The notes beneath the pieces are model-generated. The model searched no databases and was not told the DNA's origin. It saw only the letters and a list, made by a program, of their open reading frames with translations. The position numbers were made by a program, and so were the translations under genes. 53,095 nucleotides of DNA from an uncultured Lachnospiraceae bacterium (GTDB taxonomy: Bacteria > Bacillota > Clostridia > Lachnospirales > Lachnospiraceae). The DNA is taken from assembly GCA_947593655.1 (NCBI GenBank), contig CANQDS010000005.1, forward strand, positions 1-53,095, in the 5' to 3' direction. Below, one piece after another: positions 26,367 through 33,930 of this stretch. Positions within the stretch are counted from its first letter, which is position 1; the number at the start of each line of letters is the position of its first letter.

Positions 26367-27431
26367 ATGGTTATTAAAAATGTCAGTCTGGAAACCGTAT
26401 GCGGGATTACCAGCCGGATTCCGGATAATCCGTATCCGGAGATCGCGTTTGCGGGCAAATCGAATGTTGGGAAGTCTTCTCTCATTAACGCCCTGCTGAA
26501 CCGGAAATCGCTCGCGCGGACTTCTTCCCGGCCGGGAAAGACGCAGACGATCAATTTTTACAATATCAACGATGTGATGTATCTGGTGGACCTTCCGGGA
26601 TACGGCTATGCGTCCGCCGGCGTGGAGATCAAGGCGAAATGGGGAAAAATGATCGAGAATTATCTGCATGTTTCCCGGATGCTGTGCGCCGTTTTCCTGC
26701 TGGTGGATATCCGGCACGATCCGTCGGAAAACGACCGGATGATGTACGACTGGATCCGGGATCAGGGATTTGCGCCGGTCATCATCGCCACGAAAGCGGA
26801 TAAGATCAAGCGCAGCCAGCTGGGGAAACACATCAATGCGATCCGCACGGTGCTGGAGCTTTTGCCGGAGACGCCGGTGATCCCGTTTTCCGCGGAAACG
26901 AAACAGGGGCGGGAAGAGATCTGGGAATTAATGGAAGAGCTGGCGCGGACGGATCAGGACGAGGATCCGCAGAGCACTGCTTTTAAGGAGGGTGCTTCTA
27001 AGGAGGGGGGTTCGCAGGAGGGGACTCTGCAAAAGGATGCTTCGGGAGAGGAACAGCAGCCGTTTGCACAGGAAGAAAGCGGGGGCAAGAAAGAGCGGAA
27101 GCCGCGCTGGAAGGCGATCGGGAGGAAGAATCCGAAGAAAGCGGCCAAAGCGAAAGCGGCGGATGGCAAGAAGAAGGGATCTAAGAAGCCTGCAAAGCCG
27201 CCGGTAAAACCGACGCAGAATGGGAAAGATGGCCAAAAGTCTGCGAAGCCGTCGGTAAAGGCAACGGTAAAGTCGGCGCAGAATGGGAAGAATGGTCAAA
27301 AATCTGCGAAAACGTCTGCAAAGCCGCCGGTAAAACCGATGCAGAATGGGAAAGATGGTCAAAAGTCTGCGAAGCCATCTGCCAAACCGCCGGTAAGGAA
27401 AAGCGCGGCGGGAAGCGGTGCGGGTTCATGA
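26367..27431 (+). CDS. engB: Ribosome biogenesis GTPase YsxC/EngB with long Lys-rich C-terminal extension
   Basis: A TRAFAC GTPase needed for 50S subunit assembly. The first 195 residues are a complete EngB: G1 AGKSNVGKSS, G2 region SSRPGKTQT, G3 VDLPGYGY, G4 ATKADK, G5 PFSAET. Family members usually stop near residue 200; this one continues to 354. The extra part starts acidic and Ser/Gly-rich (DQDEDPQSTAFKEGASKEGG), then becomes strongly basic with Lys/Ala/Pro. It contains three copies of a unit around QNGKDGQKSAK, similar in style to histone H1-like or ribosome-binding tails. Its stop overlaps the start of the metal-binding protein gene (ATGA). Confidence 0.95.
   Translation: MVIKNVSLETVCGITSRIPDNPYPEIAFAGKSNVGKSSLINALLNRKSLARTSSRPGKTQTINFYNINDVMYLVDLPGYGYASAGVEIKAKWGKMIENYLHVSRMLCAVFLLVDIRHDPSENDRMMYDWIRDQGFAPVIIATKADKIKRSQLGKHINAIRTVLELLPETPVIPFSAETKQGREEIWELMEELARTDQDEDPQSTAFKEGASKEGGSQEGTLQKDASGEEQQPFAQEESGGKKERKPRWKAIGRKNPKKAAKAKAADGKKKGSKKPAKPPVKPTQNGKDGQKSAKPSVKATVKSAQNGKNGQKSAKTSAKPPVKPMQNGKDGQKSAKPSAKPPVRKSAAGSGAGS
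27216..27378 (+). repeat. Imperfect tandem repeats in the engB tail
   Basis: Three copies of a unit reading CAGAATGGGAA(A/G), then (G/A)ATGG(C/T)CAAAA and TCTGCGAA, separated by Pro/Lys/Ala coding spacers. In frame and coding. Confidence 0.85.
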
Positions 27432-28345
27432 AACGGAAATATGGATTTTTATGCGGGATGCTTTTGGGCATCCTGTTTGTAAGTGCAGGACTGACCGCAT
27501 GGTACGTCAGCCGGACGGACGGAGGCGGAAACGAACAGGAGCTTACGGTCGTGACTTCGTTTTATCCGATGTATATTGCGGCGATGAACGTGATCGGGGA
27601 TACCGAAGGAGTCCGGCTGTCCAATCTGAGCGAGCCGCAGACCGGCTGTCTGCATGATTTCCAGCTGACGCCGGAAGATATGAAACTTTTGTCCGGTGCG
27701 GATATTTTCATCATTAACGGCGGCGGACTGGAATCGTTTATGGAGGACATTGCCGCGGATTATCCGAAGCTTTCCGTCATTGAGGCCGGAAAGGATCTGG
27801 CGATTCTGCCGGGCGAGGGCGGGGAGAATGCGCATGTCTGGATGAGTGTTTCCGCTTACCGGAAACAGGTCGCGGCGATTGCGGAAATGCTTTCAGAACT
27901 CGATCCGGCGCATGAGGCGCAGTACGCCCGAAACGCGGACAATTACCAGAAGAAGCTGGCCGCGCTTGAAAAGCGCCAGGAGGCGCTGGCAAAGCAGATC
28001 AAAGGAACGCCGGTCGTGCTGCTGCACGATGCTTTTGTTTATCTGGCGGATGATTACGGCCTTGCGGTCAGCGCAGAGATGAATCTGGATGAGGAGCGCC
28101 AGATCAGCGCCGGGGAGGCGGCTGAAATGCTGGCGCAGATCAGGGCGGACGGCGTACAGCAGGTGCTTGCGGAGGAGAGTTACGGAAAGGATCTCGGCGA
28201 GATGCTGGAAACAGAGGCGGGCGTTCAGGTGCTTTATCTGGATGTGTTAAACCGCGGCGTTTACGATGCGGACAGCTATCTGGACGGGATGCAGCGCAAT
28301 ATCACGCTGCTGGAAGAGGCTTTCGGGGAAAAACAGGGGGAATGA
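27428..28345 (+). CDS. Metal (zinc-type) ABC transporter substrate-binding protein
   Basis: A 305-residue cluster A-I binding protein (ZnuA/AdcA/TroA-like). The N-terminal hydrophobic segment (residues about 5 to 27) anchors or exports it; no lipobox cysteine follows, unlike most Gram-positive relatives. The fold is clear from VVTSFYPMYIAAMNVIGD, TGCLHDFQLTPEDMKLLSGADIFIINGGGLE, NAHVWMS and VVLLHDAFVYLADDYGL. The three histidines in CLHDF, NAHVW and LLHDA are the expected metal ligands, with an acidic residue near LYLDVL. There is no long His-rich loop. Translationally coupled to engB and to the ATPase gene. Confidence 0.9.
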   Translation: MKRKYGFLCGMLLGILFVSAGLTAWYVSRTDGGGNEQELTVVTSFYPMYIAAMNVIGDTEGVRLSNLSEPQTGCLHDFQLTPEDMKLLSGADIFIINGGGLESFMEDIAADYPKLSVIEAGKDLAILPGEGGENAHVWMSVSAYRKQVAAIAEMLSELDPAHEAQYARNADNYQKKLAALEKRQEALAKQIKGTPVVLLHDAFVYLADDYGLAVSAEMNLDEERQISAGEAAEMLAQIRADGVQQVLAEESYGKDLGEMLETEAGVQVLYLDVLNRGVYDADSYLDGMQRNITLLEEAFGEKQGE

Positions 28346-28347
28346 CT

Positions 28348-29121
28348 ATGAAAAAAATCGTAGAACCCTGCGGGTTCCATTGTATTAAGATCCAGCATCT
28401 GGGGGTGCGTTTTACGGATCAGACGGTACTGGAGAACATCAATCTCCACATCCACTGTGGTTCGCTCAACGCCGTGATCGGCAAGAACGGCGCCGGAAAA
28501 TCCACGCTGATACGCGCTATTTTAGACGATATTCCGCATACGGGAAAGATCGAATTTAAAGATACAAAAGACGGAAGGATGCAGAAGTTAAAGATCGGCT
28601 ATGTGCCGCAGTCGGTCAATATTGAGAAAAATACGCCGGTCAGCGTCTACGATCTGATCGCGAGCTATCAGTTCCGCTATCCGGTGTTCCTTCCGAAAAA
28701 AAAGAAGATCCGGGAGCAGATCAAGGGCAGTCTGCGGCTCTTTGAGGCGGAGGATCTGATCGATAAGAAAGTCTGCAATCTTTCGGGCGGGCAGCTGCAG
28801 CGGGTGCTGCTGTCGATGGCGGTCATGGATGAGCCGAACCTTCTGCTTCTGGACGAACCGGTGTCCGGCATTGACCAGAACGGAATGGAACTGTTTTTCC
28901 AGACGATGGATTATCTGAAAAAACATTACGATCTGGCGATCATCCTGATCTCCCACGATCTGGACTATGTGGCGCGGTACGCGGATCATGTGGTTCTGCT
29001 CGATAAGACCGTGCTCCGTCAGGGGACGGTAAAGGAAGTGTACCAGAGCCCGGAATTTGAAACGGTTTTTGCTTCCAAAACGGAAGAAAAATGGATCAGG
29101 GAGGAAAAAGCGGATGATTGA
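28348..29121 (+). CDS. Metal ABC transporter ATP-binding protein (ZnuC-like)
   Basis: A 257-residue ABC ATPase powering the metal importer. Walker A GKNGAGKST, Q-loop YVPQSV, signature LSGGQLQRV, Walker B LLLLDEP, and H-loop ISHD are intact. An ATG six bases earlier (28342) is possible, but AGGGGG spacing favours 28348. It overlaps both the binding-protein and permease genes, so the three are made together. Confidence 0.93.
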   Translation: MKKIVEPCGFHCIKIQHLGVRFTDQTVLENINLHIHCGSLNAVIGKNGAGKSTLIRAILDDIPHTGKIEFKDTKDGRMQKLKIGYVPQSVNIEKNTPVSVYDLIASYQFRYPVFLPKKKKIREQIKGSLRLFEAEDLIDKKVCNLSGGQLQRVLLSMAVMDEPNLLLLDEPVSGIDQNGMELFFQTMDYLKKHYDLAIILISHDLDYVARYADHVVLLDKTVLRQGTVKEVYQSPEFETVFASKTEEKWIREEKADD

Positions 29122-29929
29122 CTGGACCTCATGGATGGATTACGGCTTTATGCGCACCGCGTTTCTGGCCGTGCTGATCATCACGCCGCTGTTCGGGCTG
29201 CTCGGCACGATGATCGTCAATAAAAAGATGGCTTATTTTTCGGATGCGCTGGGGCATTCGGCGCTGACCGGGATCGCGGTCGGGATCGTTTTTGGCGCGG
29301 CGGAACCGTCGACCGCTATGGTCGTATTTGCGGTGGTGTTTGCGGTTCTGCTGAACCGGATCGGGGAAACGAATACGGCGTCTACCGATACGGTCATTTC
29401 GGTTTTTTCCTCCTGTTCGGTCGCGATCGGCCTTGCGATCCTTTCCAAGGGCGGAAATTTCAACCGGTACGCCGGGCTTCTGGTCGGGGATATCTTAAGT
29501 ATCACGAACCGGGAGATCGCGTATCTGGCGGCGGTTTTTCTGGTGACGGTCGTTTTCTGGCTGCTCGGGTTTAATGCGTTAAACGCATCCTGCATCCACC
29601 GGACGCTTGCACGGAGCAAGCGGATCCCGGTGCGGCTGATGGATTACCTGTTTGCGGTGCTTGTCGCGCTGATCGTGATGCTGTCGATCAAATGGGTAGG
29701 TATCCTGATCATCAATGCGCTTTTGATCCTGCCCGCGGCGTCGAGCAGGAATCTGGCGGACAATATGCGGGAATATCATCTGTTTTCTGTAATCTTTTCC
29801 GTATTTTCCGGAATTGTCGGACTGCTTGTTTCTTATTATACCAATACGGCGACAGGCCCGATGATCGTGATCATTGCGTCCGTGATCTATTTTTCGACGT
29901 TTTTCTATCAGATGAGGAGTGGCGAATAA
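29114..29929 (+). CDS. Metal ABC transporter permease (ZnuB-like)
   Basis: A 271-residue membrane protein with about eight to nine helices. The family stretch NKKMAYFSDALGHSALTGIAVG near the N-terminus and the conserved IKWVGILIINALLILPAASSRNLADN are present. The ATG at 29114 follows AGGGAGG and overlaps the ATPase stop by eight bases; the in-frame extension to 29057 lies wholly inside that gene. The next MATE gene starts at the very next base after the stop. Confidence 0.92.
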   Translation: MIDWTSWMDYGFMRTAFLAVLIITPLFGLLGTMIVNKKMAYFSDALGHSALTGIAVGIVFGAAEPSTAMVVFAVVFAVLLNRIGETNTASTDTVISVFSSCSVAIGLAILSKGGNFNRYAGLLVGDILSITNREIAYLAAVFLVTVVFWLLGFNALNASCIHRTLARSKRIPVRLMDYLFAVLVALIVMLSIKWVGILIINALLILPAASSRNLADNMREYHLFSVIFSVFSGIVGLLVSYYTNTATGPMIVIIASVIYFSTFFYQMRSGE

Positions 29930-31282
29930 ATGGCGAAATCCGGTTCTTATTTAAGGCCCCTGATCCTGCTTTCGTGGCCGGCGGTGCTTGAACAGTTTTT
30001 CGGGACAGTCGTGCAGTATGTGGATACGGCGATGGTGGGGCGTCTGGGGGCGGACGCGACTGCGTCCGTGTCTTTGAGTTCGACGTATACATGGCTGATC
30101 AACAGCGTGATGGGAGCGCTGGGGGTCGGCTTTTTGTCGTATATTGCGCGTTCGATCGGGGAAAAGAATGAAGAGCGGGTACGTCAGGCGGCGGGGCAGG
30201 CGGTGCTGGCCGTTCTTGCGGCGGGGCTGTTGCTGACTGTGGCAACGCTTGCCATCGCGCCCTATATGCCGGTGTGGATGGGGGCGGAAGAAGGGATCCG
30301 CCGGGATGCGGCTTTGTATTTTACCTGTATCAATGCGCCGCTTTTGTTCCGCGCGGCGACGCTGATCTTCGGGGCGGTCATCCGCGCGGCGGGGGATACG
30401 AAAACGCCGATGTATATCGGGGTGTTTGTCAATCTGATGAATACCGGGCTGAATTATCTCTTTATCTACCGGCTCGGATTCGGGGCGGTCGGCGCGGGCT
30501 ATGCAAGCGCGGCGGCTTTTACGGCAGGGGGAATTTTGATGACGGCGGCATTTGTGAAAAATCCGGTGCTGAAATTTAGAGTTTCCTGCGTCCGCCCCCA
30601 AAAGCAGGTTCTGGGCAGCTGCCTTAAGATCGGGATTCCCGTGATGCTGACGAATATCGTATCCTGCAGCGGCTATATCGTTGCGACCAGTTTTGTTTCG
30701 TCTATGGCGACGGCCGTTTACGCTGCACATTCCATCGCGATCACGGCGGAGACGATCTTCTACATTCCGGGCTACGGGATGCAGGCTTCTACGGCGACGC
30801 TGATCGGAAACGCGCTGGGGGAGCGGGATGTCAAAAAAGAACGCGGAACGGCAAAAGCGGCGCTGTTTCTGATCTTTTCCCTGATGTGCGTCAGCGGGCT
30901 TCTGCTGTTTGCGGGGGCGAAGTTTATGATGTCGCTGTTTACGAATGACCGGGAAGTCATTAAGATCGGGAGCCGCCTGCTTCGGATCGTGGCGTTTACC
31001 GAGCCGGTTTTCGGGAGCTCCGCCGTGATGGAGGGCATCTATAACGGGCTCGGGCGGACGAAATATCCGCTGGCCGCAGAGCTGATCTCCCGCTGGGGCG
31101 TGCGGATCCTCGGCTCGTTTCTGTGCGTACGCGTCTGGGGCATGGGGATTGAAGCCGTCTGGTACTGCATGATCGGCGACAATATCGTAAAGGCGCTTCT
31201 GCTGGCCGGGCGGCTGGGGATTCTGGATGCGCGCAGGAGGTATGAAAAAAGCAATAAAGAAACGGGAAGCTGTGAACAGTAA
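29930..31282 (+). CDS. MATE family efflux transporter
   Basis: A 450-residue exporter with twelve predicted helices (SWPAVLEQFFGTVVQYVDTAMVGRLG at the start; GYGMQASTATLIGNALGERD marks the second half). It belongs to a different branch from the MATE protein at 6.6 kb. It begins immediately after the zinc-type permease stop, so it is expressed from the same unit; whether it serves metal homeostasis or is a passenger is unknown. Confidence 0.92.
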   Translation: MAKSGSYLRPLILLSWPAVLEQFFGTVVQYVDTAMVGRLGADATASVSLSSTYTWLINSVMGALGVGFLSYIARSIGEKNEERVRQAAGQAVLAVLAAGLLLTVATLAIAPYMPVWMGAEEGIRRDAALYFTCINAPLLFRAATLIFGAVIRAAGDTKTPMYIGVFVNLMNTGLNYLFIYRLGFGAVGAGYASAAAFTAGGILMTAAFVKNPVLKFRVSCVRPQKQVLGSCLKIGIPVMLTNIVSCSGYIVATSFVSSMATAVYAAHSIAITAETIFYIPGYGMQASTATLIGNALGERDVKKERGTAKAALFLIFSLMCVSGLLLFAGAKFMMSLFTNDREVIKIGSRLLRIVAFTEPVFGSSAVMEGIYNGLGRTKYPLAAELISRWGVRILGSFLCVRVWGMGIEAVWYCMIGDNIVKALLLAGRLGILDARRRYEKSNKETGSCEQ

Positions 31283-31326
31283 TACCCGATAAGAGAAAGA
31301 CGGTAAGAGAAAAATTGTTTTCTCTC

Positions 31327-31355
31327 TTGACAAACGGGAAAATGCGGTGTATACT
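31327..31355 (+). promoter_or_regulatory. Sigma-A promoter for the glutathione peroxidase gene
   Basis: Consensus TTGACA at 31327-31332, a 17-bp spacer, and TATACT at 31350-31355. This is one of the two strongest promoters in the window. Confidence 0.88.
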
Positions 31356-31356
31356 C

Positions 31357-31376
31357 TAATCAATCGCACGAGATTA
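31357..31376 (+). promoter_or_regulatory. Candidate OhrR/MarR operator
   Basis: TAATC and GATTA form inverted arms ten bases apart, starting two bases after the -10 box and enclosing the near-palindrome AATCGCACGAGATT. Placement fits repression by the OhrR-like protein encoded downstream. Confidence 0.5.
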
Positions 31377-31420
31377 AATTATTTCATATTAAATTTATAA
31401 CGATTAAAGGAGAATGCACG

Positions 31421-31963
31421 ATGGGTATTTATGATTTCAAGGTAAAGGCGCAGGACGGAAGCGAAGTTTCGCTGGAACAGTATCGGGGGAAGGTGCTTGT
31501 CATCGTCAATACGGCGACCGGGTGCGGTTTTACCCCGCAGTACGATGAACTTCAGGATCTTTATGATCTGCACCAGAAGGACGGTCTGGAGATTCTGGAT
31601 TTTCCATGCAATCAGTTCCATGACCAGGCGCCGGGCAGCGATGAGGAGATCCATTCGTTCTGCACCGGGCGGTACGGGATCACGTTCCCGCAGTTTTCCA
31701 AGATCGACGTCAACGGAGAGAATGCGATCCCGCTGTATCAGTATCTGACGCAGAACACTTCGTTCGGCGGTTTCGGGAAAAGCCCGATGGCGCTTGTTTT
31801 AAAGCCGGTTGTGAAGAAGATGGATAAGGATTATAAGGAGAACGGGAATATCAAGTGGAATTTTACCAAGTTTGTGATCGACAGGAATGGGGAGATCGTT
31901 GCAAGATTTGAGCCGACCGAGCCGCTGGATGCGCTGCAGGCGAAGGTGGAAGAACTGCTGTAA
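31421..31963 (+). CDS. Glutathione peroxidase family protein (thiol peroxidase)
   Basis: A 180-residue thioredoxin-fold peroxidase reducing hydroperoxides. The catalytic tetrad is visible: peroxidatic Cys in NTATGCGFTPQY, Gln/Asn in FPCNQF, and Trp-Asn in IKWNFTKFVID. It is a cysteine, not selenocysteine, enzyme. Bacterial members usually take electrons from thioredoxin. Strong promoter, AAAGGAG ribosome site, and a candidate redox operator; the OhrR-like gene follows. Confidence 0.95.
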   Translation: MGIYDFKVKAQDGSEVSLEQYRGKVLVIVNTATGCGFTPQYDELQDLYDLHQKDGLEILDFPCNQFHDQAPGSDEEIHSFCTGRYGITFPQFSKIDVNGENAIPLYQYLTQNTSFGGFGKSPMALVLKPVVKKMDKDYKENGNIKWNFTKFVIDRNGEIVARFEPTEPLDALQAKVEELL

Positions 31964-32055
31964 TTATGGAATGCAGGAAGCGGAAATTACCGGGATTACG
32001 GAATGTAAAGCGGAAGCTGCCGGGATTATGGAATGCAGAAAGGGAGGCTGCCGGA
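31963..32055 (+). repeat. Three imperfect 30-32 bp tandem repeats between gpx and ohrR-like gene
   Basis: Units at 31963-31994, 31995-32024 and 32025-32055 each start ATTA(T/C)GGAATG and end with (A/G)CTGCCGGG or a close variant. The third unit also supplies the ribosome site (AGGGAGG) of the next gene. Confidence 0.8.
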
Positions 32056-32057
32056 AC

Positions 32058-32504
32058 ATGGAAGATCGATATGATGCGCTGAAACTGGAAAACCAGCTCT
32101 GTTTTCCCCTGTATGTCTGCGCCAAGGAGATTGTCAAAGCCTATAAGCCGTATCTGGATGAGCTGGGGCTGACGTATACGCAGTACATCACGATGATGGT
32201 TTTATGGGAGCAGAAAGAGCTGCGCGTCAAGGAAGTCGGGGAGCGGCTGTTTCTCGATTCCAGTACTTTAACGCCGCTTCTGAAGCGTCTGGAGGAAAAG
32301 GGATTTCTTACGAGGCGGCGCTCGGAAACGGATGAGCGGGATGTGTTTGTCACGATCACCGAAGCGGGAGAGGCGTTAAAGGAGCGGACCGTTACGGTTC
32401 CGGAGCGTCTCGCCGCCTGCGTACAGCTGGATCCGCAGAAAGCGGCGGAGCTGTACCGGACGCTTTATGAGATCATCGGGACGCTGGCGGGGAAGAAGCG
32501 GTAA
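32058..32504 (+). CDS. ohrR: MarR family regulator, OhrR-like peroxide sensor
   Basis: A 148-residue winged-helix regulator. The N-terminal LENQLCFPLYVCAKEIVKAYKP matches the OhrR signature in which the first cysteine is oxidised by organic peroxides to release DNA. The DNA-binding part is TYTQYITMMVLWEQKELRVKEVGERLFLDSSTLTPLLKRLEEKGFLTRRRSETDERDV. The ATG at 32058 follows AGGGAGG in the last tandem repeat; longer in-frame starts run back through the repeats. It lies directly after the peroxidase gene, which it probably represses together with itself. Confidence 0.88.
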   Translation: MEDRYDALKLENQLCFPLYVCAKEIVKAYKPYLDELGLTYTQYITMMVLWEQKELRVKEVGERLFLDSSTLTPLLKRLEEKGFLTRRRSETDERDVFVTITEAGEALKERTVTVPERLAACVQLDPQKAAELYRTLYEIIGTLAGKKR

Positions 32505-32570
32505 TCAGAAAAATCATAATCAGGAAACTGGTAAGAAGAAAAGCGATACATTTGATTAAGGGGAAGAACG

Positions 32571-33677
32571 ATGGATGAGAAATTTGATATACAGGAGTAT
32601 ATGACGCGGGGCGTGGAGAAGATCGTTTCCGATTCGATGAAAGCCGTGCTGAAAGATCCGCGGGAGAGCGCGTTTATGCTGAAATTTGCGGCCGCCAGCC
32701 GGAAAGCTTCCAAAAGGCGCGCCCAGCTGGAAAAAGAAGGGGAGCATATCCCGCCGTTTCTGATCGCGAGCATTACCAGCAGCTGCAATCTGCACTGTGC
32801 CGGATGCTATTCCCGCTGCAATCATGCGACGGTGGACGCGGCTCCGGTCTGCCAGCTTACGGATGAAGAATGGCTGGCTATTTTCCGCGAAGCGGACGGG
32901 CTCGGCGTGAGCTTTATCCTGCTGGCCGGAGGCGAGCCGATGCTCCGGCGGGATATTATGGAAGCGGCGGGGAAAATGCCGGATATTATTTTTCCGGTGT
33001 TTACAAACGGCACTTATATGGACGACGCCTATCTGGAACTGTTCGACCATTGCCGCAATCTGATCCCGGTCATGAGCATCGAGGGCTGCCGCGAGGAAAC
33101 CGACAAACGCCGCGGTGCGGGCATTTATGACAAGCTGATCGCCAATATGGACAGTCTGCACGAAAGGAATCTTCTGTTCGGCGTTTCGATCACGGTGACG
33201 GCGGAGAATGTCCGGGAAGTCATTTCGCCGGAATTTCTTGACGCGCTGGTAAAACGCGGCTGCAAACTGGCGGTCTATGTGGAATTTGTGCCGGTTACGG
33301 AGGAAAGCCGGGAACTGGCGCCGGGGGACGGCGAGCGGGAGATCCTTAAGGAAGGGATCGCAAAGCTGCGGGAAGAGTATCCGGAGATGGTATTTTTATC
33401 CTTCCCCGGCGATGAAAAGGCAACCGGAGGATGCATCGCGGCTGGGCGCGGTTTTTTCCATATCAATTCCCACGGCGGCGCGGAACCATGCCCGTTCTCG
33501 CCGTATTCGGATATCAATGTGCGGGATTCTTCCCTGCGCGAGGCTTTGAAATCTCCGCTGTTTATGGCTCTGCGGGAGGGCGGCCTGTTAGAGGACGACC
33601 ATGCGGGCGGCTGTGTGCTGTACGAAAAGAGAGATCAGGTGGAAGAACTCTGCCGGGCGGATGCACAAAAAACCTGA
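32571..33677 (+). CDS. Radical SAM/SPASM domain protein
   Basis: A 368-residue enzyme of the radical SAM superfamily. The [4Fe-4S]/SAM site is SSCNLHCAGCYSRC (about residues 68 to 81), followed by LLAGGEPMLRRDI. C-terminal cysteines (TGGCIAAGRGFFHINSHGGAEPCPFSPYSD, and GGCVLYEK) indicate a SPASM/twitch auxiliary-cluster region, as in peptide-modifying maturases. No precursor peptide gene is evident nearby, so the substrate is unknown. The ribosome site is AGGGGAAG. Its last codons form the upstream half of a hairpin that acts as a leftward terminator. Confidence 0.9.
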   Translation: MDEKFDIQEYMTRGVEKIVSDSMKAVLKDPRESAFMLKFAAASRKASKRRAQLEKEGEHIPPFLIASITSSCNLHCAGCYSRCNHATVDAAPVCQLTDEEWLAIFREADGLGVSFILLAGGEPMLRRDIMEAAGKMPDIIFPVFTNGTYMDDAYLELFDHCRNLIPVMSIEGCREETDKRRGAGIYDKLIANMDSLHERNLLFGVSITVTAENVREVISPEFLDALVKRGCKLAVYVEFVPVTEESRELAPGDGEREILKEGIAKLREEYPEMVFLSFPGDEKATGGCIAAGRGFFHINSHGGAEPCPFSPYSDINVRDSSLREALKSPLFMALREGGLLEDDHAGGCVLYEKRDQVEELCRADAQKT

Positions 33678-33706
33678 CGATGCCGGCCGTTGGGGCAAGC
33701 GTCAGG
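33667..33706 (-). terminator. Leftward Rho-independent terminator at the end of the radical SAM gene
   Basis: Read on the minus strand, arms CCTGACG and CGTCAGG enclose an inner TGCC/GGCA stem and are followed by TTTTTT. No leftward gene ends here; the only visible source of leftward RNA is the promoter at 33891-33919. Confidence 0.75.
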
Positions 33707-33810
33707 CTGGTTATCAAAGAAAGTGATCGGGTTTTGAAGATCATAAAATCGTCTGCCTGTCTGCTGTATCCGAATCAATCCGGTATGGGGAAACAGGCGG
33801 ATCAATAAAA

Positions 33811-33833
33811 TCGCAGATTATGCCAATCTGCGA
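33811..33833. repeat. Left recombination site candidate (IR-L)
   Basis: A 23-bp core-type site: 9-bp inverted arms TCGCAGATT and AATCTGCGA around the asymmetric centre ATGCC. The exact reverse complement occurs at 35200-35222. With its AAAA/TTTT flanks it also resembles a terminator hairpin. Confidence 0.85.
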
Positions 33834-33890
33834 TTTTGTTATCTGCAAAAGCAAATGCGTTTTGCCTATCATTTATGTGAAATCATATGA

Positions 33891-33919
33891 ATATTATTAC
33901 TTCTCATTACTTTTGTCAA
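33891..33919 (-). promoter_or_regulatory. Leftward sigma-A promoter inside the invertible cassette
   Basis: On the minus strand, consensus TTGACA (33919-33914), exactly 17 bp, then TAATAT (33896-33891). The expected start is near 33884, about 50 bases inside the left site. No leftward coding sequence follows in this orientation. Confidence 0.8.
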
Positions 33920-33930
33920 GTATTTCTTTG

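Noticed and set aside
27181..27420. CRISPR-like repeat array
   Set aside because: The repeats are imperfect, in frame and coding for the engB tail; spacer lengths are unequal and no cas genes are present.
29951..31369. 472-codon open frame on the minus strand
   Set aside because: It is antisense to a clear MATE gene, has Arg/Pro/His-rich shadow composition and no domain.
33811..33833. The 23-bp palindromes as ordinary Rho-independent terminators only
   Set aside because: The left one could also terminate RNA, but independent terminators would not share an exact reverse-complement asymmetric centre. The right one lacks a following T-run for rightward RNA.
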